From NCBI GenBank assembly GCA_005774595.1, contig VAUM01000029.1:1-11276 (forward strand): a stretch of 11,276 bases of DNA, written 5' to 3'. The position numbers and the translations under genes were made by a program. This DNA is from Actinomycetota bacterium (lineage in GTDB: Bacteria; Actinomycetota; Coriobacteriia; Anaerosomatales; D1FN1-002). Below are positions 8,578 to 11,276 of the stretch, one piece after another (position 1 is the first letter of the stretch; each line of letters opens with the position of its first letter). The notes beneath the pieces were generated by a model, which worked only from the letters and a program-made list of their open reading frames with translations, did no database searches and had not been told where the DNA came from.

Positions 8578-8867
8578 GGCGCCCGCGAATGCCGGAAGCA
8601 CGCGCCCTGGGGAAGCCGCTCGGCGGCAGCCCTGACGCTGTCCACCACGACGCTCGGCGGAGCACGGTTCCGTTCGCGTCGCCGCACGACCCGCTCACCG
8701 AGACGATTGCCCGCTCGTGGGCGGCGGGATGCCGGGCGCTATGCAGGGAACTACCCTCGATGGACACACTCGGCGGCCTCCACCCTTGAGACCGCCGGCG
8801 TGAGGCGTCCGCCCCGGCTAGGCCAGCGGCCCCTCGGTCCCTACGAACCGACCTACGGAGGCGCCAC
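8578..8867 (+). other. Upstream region and leader of fhs, no gene
   Basis: No coding frame here is convincing. An inverted repeat AGGGCGC (8576-8582) with GCGCCCT (8602-8608) lies just upstream of the atp -35. Nearer fhs, CGGCGG (8771-8776) pairs with CCGCCG (8792-8797) around a 15-base loop, and GGCC-AGC-GGCC lies at 8821-8831. The transcript leader may therefore be folded, but it does not match the tetrahydrofolate riboswitch cores as remembered. No -35/-10 pair for fhs was convincing. Confidence 0.4.
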
Positions 8868-10562
8868 GTGAAATCAGATCTCGAGATCGCACAAGAAGCG
8901 ACCCTGCGTCCCATCACCGACATCGCATCGGGCATCGGCATCGACGGGGAACGACTCGAGCTGTACGGCCACTACAAGGCCAAGGTCCCGCTCGGCATCC
9001 TCGACGAGATAGGCGACCGGCCCCAGGGACGCTACATCGACGTGACGGCGATCAATCCGACGCCGCTCGGCGAGGGCAAGACCGTCACCACCGTCGGGCT
9101 GGGGCAGGCGCTCGGCCACATCGGCAAGAACGTCATCACCTGCATCCGCCAGCCCTCCCTCGGACCGGTCTTCGGCATCAAGGGCGGTGCGGCGGGCGGA
9201 GGCTACTCGCAGGTGATCCCGATGGAGGACTTCAACCTGCATCTCACCGGTGACGTTCACGCCGTGACGATGGCGAACAACCTGCTCGCGGCGTACATCG
9301 ACAACCACCTCTACCACGGCAACGCGCTCGACATCGAGCCGACCTCCATCACCTGGCGCCGCGTCGTCGACCTGAACGACCGCGCGCTGCGCAACGTCGT
9401 AGTCGGCCTCGGAGGCAAGCTCGACGGCGTCCCGCGCGAGACCGGCTTCGACATCTCGGTGGCCTCCGAGGTGATGGCGGTGCTCGCGATGGCGAGCGAT
9501 CTCGAGGACATGCGCGCGCGCCTGGGGCGCATCGTCATCGGCACCAACCGCGCCGGCGAGCCTGTCACCGCCGAGGATCTGAAGTGCGCAGGCGCGATGG
9601 CGGTGCTCATGCGCGACGCGATCAAGCCGAACCTGATGCAGAACCTCGAGGGCGGGCCCGTCTTCGTACACGCTGGGCCGTTCGCGAACATCGCCCAGGG
9701 CAACAACTCGATCATCGCCGACCGCATCGCGCTCGCGCTGGCCGACTACGTCGTGACCGAATCGGGCTTCGGCGCCGACATGGGCGCGGAGAAGTTCCTC
9801 AACATCAAGTGCCGCGCCTCAGGTCTGCGTCCCGACTGCGTCGTCATCGTCGCGACGGTGCGTGCGCTCAAGGCCGCCTCCGGCCGCTTCGAGGTCTCCC
9901 CGGGCAAGCCGCTCGACGAGCGGCTCAAGAGCGAGGACATGGAGTCTCTCACCGAGGGCATCTGCAACCTCGAGAAGCACGTCGAGAACATGAAGAAGTT
10001 CGGCATCCCGGTCGTCGTGGTGGTCAACACCTTCCCGACCGACACCGAGCGCGAGCACACGTTCATCAAGGAGCGGGCGCTCGCCTCGGGAGCCGACTTC
10101 GCGGTCACGCACCGGGTGCACGCGGAGGGCGGCGCGGGCGGCGTTGAGCTCGCCCAAGCGGTCGTCGCCGCATGCGAGATGCCCAAGGAGTTCCGCTTCC
10201 TCTACCCGGACGCGGCCTCCATCAAGGAGAAGATCGAGGCGATCGCGACGGAGATCTACGGCGCCGACGGGGTCGACTACCTCCCTGCCGCCGAAGCGAA
10301 GATCGAGCTGTACACGAACCTCGGCTACGACCGCCTCCCGATCTGCATGGCCAAGACGCACCTGTCGCTGAGCCACGATCCGACGCTCAAGGGGCGTCCG
10401 ACCGGCTGGCGACTCCCGATACGAGATGTCCGTGCGAGCGTCGGCGCCGGGTTCCTCTACCCGCTCTGCGGCGACATGCGCACGATGCCCGGGCTGCCGA
10501 AGACCCCAGCCGGCGACTCGATCGACCTGAACGCAGACGGCGACGTCGTGGGCCTGTTCTGA
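8868..10562 (+). CDS. fhs: Formate-tetrahydrofolate ligase (10-formyl-THF synthetase)
   Basis: The enzyme joins formate to tetrahydrofolate with ATP, giving 10-formyl-tetrahydrofolate in the cytoplasm, the second step of the methyl branch of the Wood-Ljungdahl pathway. The 564 residues match the family length (about 555-560). The P-loop T-P-L-G-E-G-K-T is at 65-72. Signature 1 G-I-K-G-G-A-A-G-G-G-Y is at 103-113, with Arg94 in R-Q-P-S-L-G-P-V-F-G likely binding formyl phosphate. N-T-F-P-T-D-T is at 387-393. Two places are unusual: signature 2 reads V-A-T-V-R-A-L-K-A-A-S-G (328-339) instead of ending H/N-G-G, and His418 stands where the folate-stacking tryptophan is expected. The GTG start has GGAGG 6 bases upstream. 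A RACo-like gene follows after 20 bases, probably in one operon. Confidence 0.97.
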   Translation: MKSDLEIAQEATLRPITDIASGIGIDGERLELYGHYKAKVPLGILDEIGDRPQGRYIDVTAINPTPLGEGKTVTTVGLGQALGHIGKNVITCIRQPSLGPVFGIKGGAAGGGYSQVIPMEDFNLHLTGDVHAVTMANNLLAAYIDNHLYHGNALDIEPTSITWRRVVDLNDRALRNVVVGLGGKLDGVPRETGFDISVASEVMAVLAMASDLEDMRARLGRIVIGTNRAGEPVTAEDLKCAGAMAVLMRDAIKPNLMQNLEGGPVFVHAGPFANIAQGNNSIIADRIALALADYVVTESGFGADMGAEKFLNIKCRASGLRPDCVVIVATVRALKAASGRFEVSPGKPLDERLKSEDMESLTEGICNLEKHVENMKKFGIPVVVVVNTFPTDTEREHTFIKERALASGADFAVTHRVHAEGGAGGVELAQAVVAACEMPKEFRFLYPDAASIKEKIEAIATEIYGADGVDYLPAAEAKIELYTNLGYDRLPICMAKTHLSLSHDPTLKGRPTGWRLPIRDVRASVGAGFLYPLCGDMRTMPGLPKTPAGDSIDLNADGDVVGLF

Positions 10563-10582
10563 GACCAAGACGGGACGGCGCG

Positions 10583-11276
10583 ATGCCCAAGGTCACCTTC
10601 CAGCCCGACGACACGTCGGTCGATGTCCGCATCGGCGAGAACCTGCTGCGCGCGGCCATGGCCGCCGACGTAGCGGTCACGGCCTCGTGCGGTGGCGGCG
10701 GCACGTGCGGCAAGTGCCGGATGATCGTCGACTCCGGGTCGGTCGACTCGGCTGTCTCTTCGAAGCTGTCCGCCGAGCAGACGGCTGCCGGCTACATCCT
10801 CGGCTGCAAGTCGCTTGTGACCGGCGACGTGGTCGTGCGCATCCCGCCCGAGTCACGCCCCGGCGCGGCGCCGGCGGCGGCCCGCGGCGGACGCACGCAC
10901 AACGTGACGCTCAGCGCCGAGGAGCACCGCGAACGCCTGCCCGAGTTCGCGCTCGCACCCGCGGTGCGCACGATCCCCGTGATCGTGCCGGCCCCGGACC
11001 TCGCCGACAACGCGAGTGACGCGGCGCGCCTCGCAGGCGCCCTCCGCCGGGACCACGGGATCGACGACGCCTCCTTCGAACTCGAGGCGCTGCGCGCGCT
11101 CCCCGCCGCGCTGCGCGACGGCGGCTGGACCGTCGCCGTGCGCGTGGACGAGACCGGGTGCGCCCCGCGCGTGACCGGCGTCCGGGGGGGCGGGACGGTG
11201 GCGGCCGACCTCGCGGTGGCGGTCGACGTCGGGACGACGAGCGTCGAGGCGGCGCTCGTCGTCCCGACGTCGACCG
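10583..11276 (+). CDS. Ferredoxin-ASKHA protein, RACo-like corrinoid activator, N-terminal part cut by window edge
   Basis: The frame from the ATG at 10583 is open to the window end, giving 231 codons. Residues 1-90 form a plant-type [2Fe-2S] ferredoxin domain with Cys36, Cys42, Cys45 and Cys75 (C-x5-C-x2-C-x29-C, including T-C-G-K-C). An alanine/proline-rich linker (about 91-103) and a middle domain follow. At 213-221 A-V-D-V-G-T-T-S-V is the first phosphate loop of an ASKHA (actin/Hsp70-like) ATPase, the start of the DUF4445-type domain. This layout is that of RACo/RamA-like proteins, which use ATP to reduce inactive Co(II) corrinoid proteins to Co(I). The ATG is the only good start near the fhs stop; its Shine-Dalgarno (GGGA about 7 bases upstream) is weak, so coupling to fhs is possible. 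The target corrinoid protein is not in the window. Confidence 0.85.
   Translation, partial: MPKVTFQPDDTSVDVRIGENLLRAAMAADVAVTASCGGGGTCGKCRMIVDSGSVDSAVSSKLSAEQTAAGYILGCKSLVTGDVVVRIPPESRPGAAPAAARGGRTHNVTLSAEEHRERLPEFALAPAVRTIPVIVPAPDLADNASDAARLAGALRRDHGIDDASFELEALRALPAALRDGGWTVAVRVDETGCAPRVTGVRGGGTVAADLAVAVDVGTTSVEAALVVPTST

Noticed and set aside
11183..11190. Possible frameshift at a run of seven G in the RACo-like gene
   Set aside because: The frame continues correctly into the A-V-D-V-G-T-T-S phosphate loop, so no base is missing.

Overview
The window is high-GC DNA (roughly two thirds G+C by eye) and most of it is core metabolism. The best guess for the host is an anaerobic actinobacterium, possibly of the class Coriobacteriia. 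The reasons are the GC content, the many GTG starts, unfused atpF and atpH, an actinobacterial-style loop in AtpA, and formate-tetrahydrofolate ligase beside a corrinoid-activator-like protein. The taxon is an inference; no rRNA or tRNA gene was seen.

Layout. Bases 1-684, minus strand: the N-terminal 228 codons of a polytopic membrane protein of the O-antigen ligase (Wzy/WaaL-like) type, cut by the window edge. Bases 685-998: no recognisable gene, but a perfect inverted repeat next to a possible extended -10 element of that gene. Bases 999-1142, plus strand: the last 47 codons of an IS110-family transposase, the remnant of an otherwise lost insertion sequence. Bases 1239-8576, minus strand: a complete F-type ATP synthase operon in the order atpI-B-E-F-H-A-G-D-C. 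It has a promoter with overlapping inverted repeats at 8548-8576 and a strong terminator hairpin at 1239-1268. Bases 8577-8867: intergenic DNA between the divergent atp and fhs units, including the fhs leader. Bases 8868-10562, plus strand: fhs. Bases 10583 to the right edge, plus strand: the N-terminal 231 codons of a protein with a [2Fe-2S] ferredoxin domain followed by the start of an ASKHA ATPase domain, as in reductive activators of corrinoid proteins (RACo-like).

How the genes work together. AtpB, AtpE and AtpF form the membrane Fo part; AtpH, A, G, D and C form the stalk and the catalytic F1 part; AtpI is an assembly or accessory protein. The c subunit lacks the sodium-ligand residues, so proton coupling is predicted. 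Fhs makes 10-formyl-tetrahydrofolate from formate, ATP and tetrahydrofolate. With the RACo-like neighbour it suggests folate- and corrinoid-linked one-carbon metabolism (Wood-Ljungdahl or methyl-transfer type), though that pathway is not shown within the window.

No new multi-gene system is evident. The points most worth a second look are the divergent Fhs folate-pocket and signature residues, the palindromic atp promoter, the missing conventional start of atpI, and the IS110 remnant.
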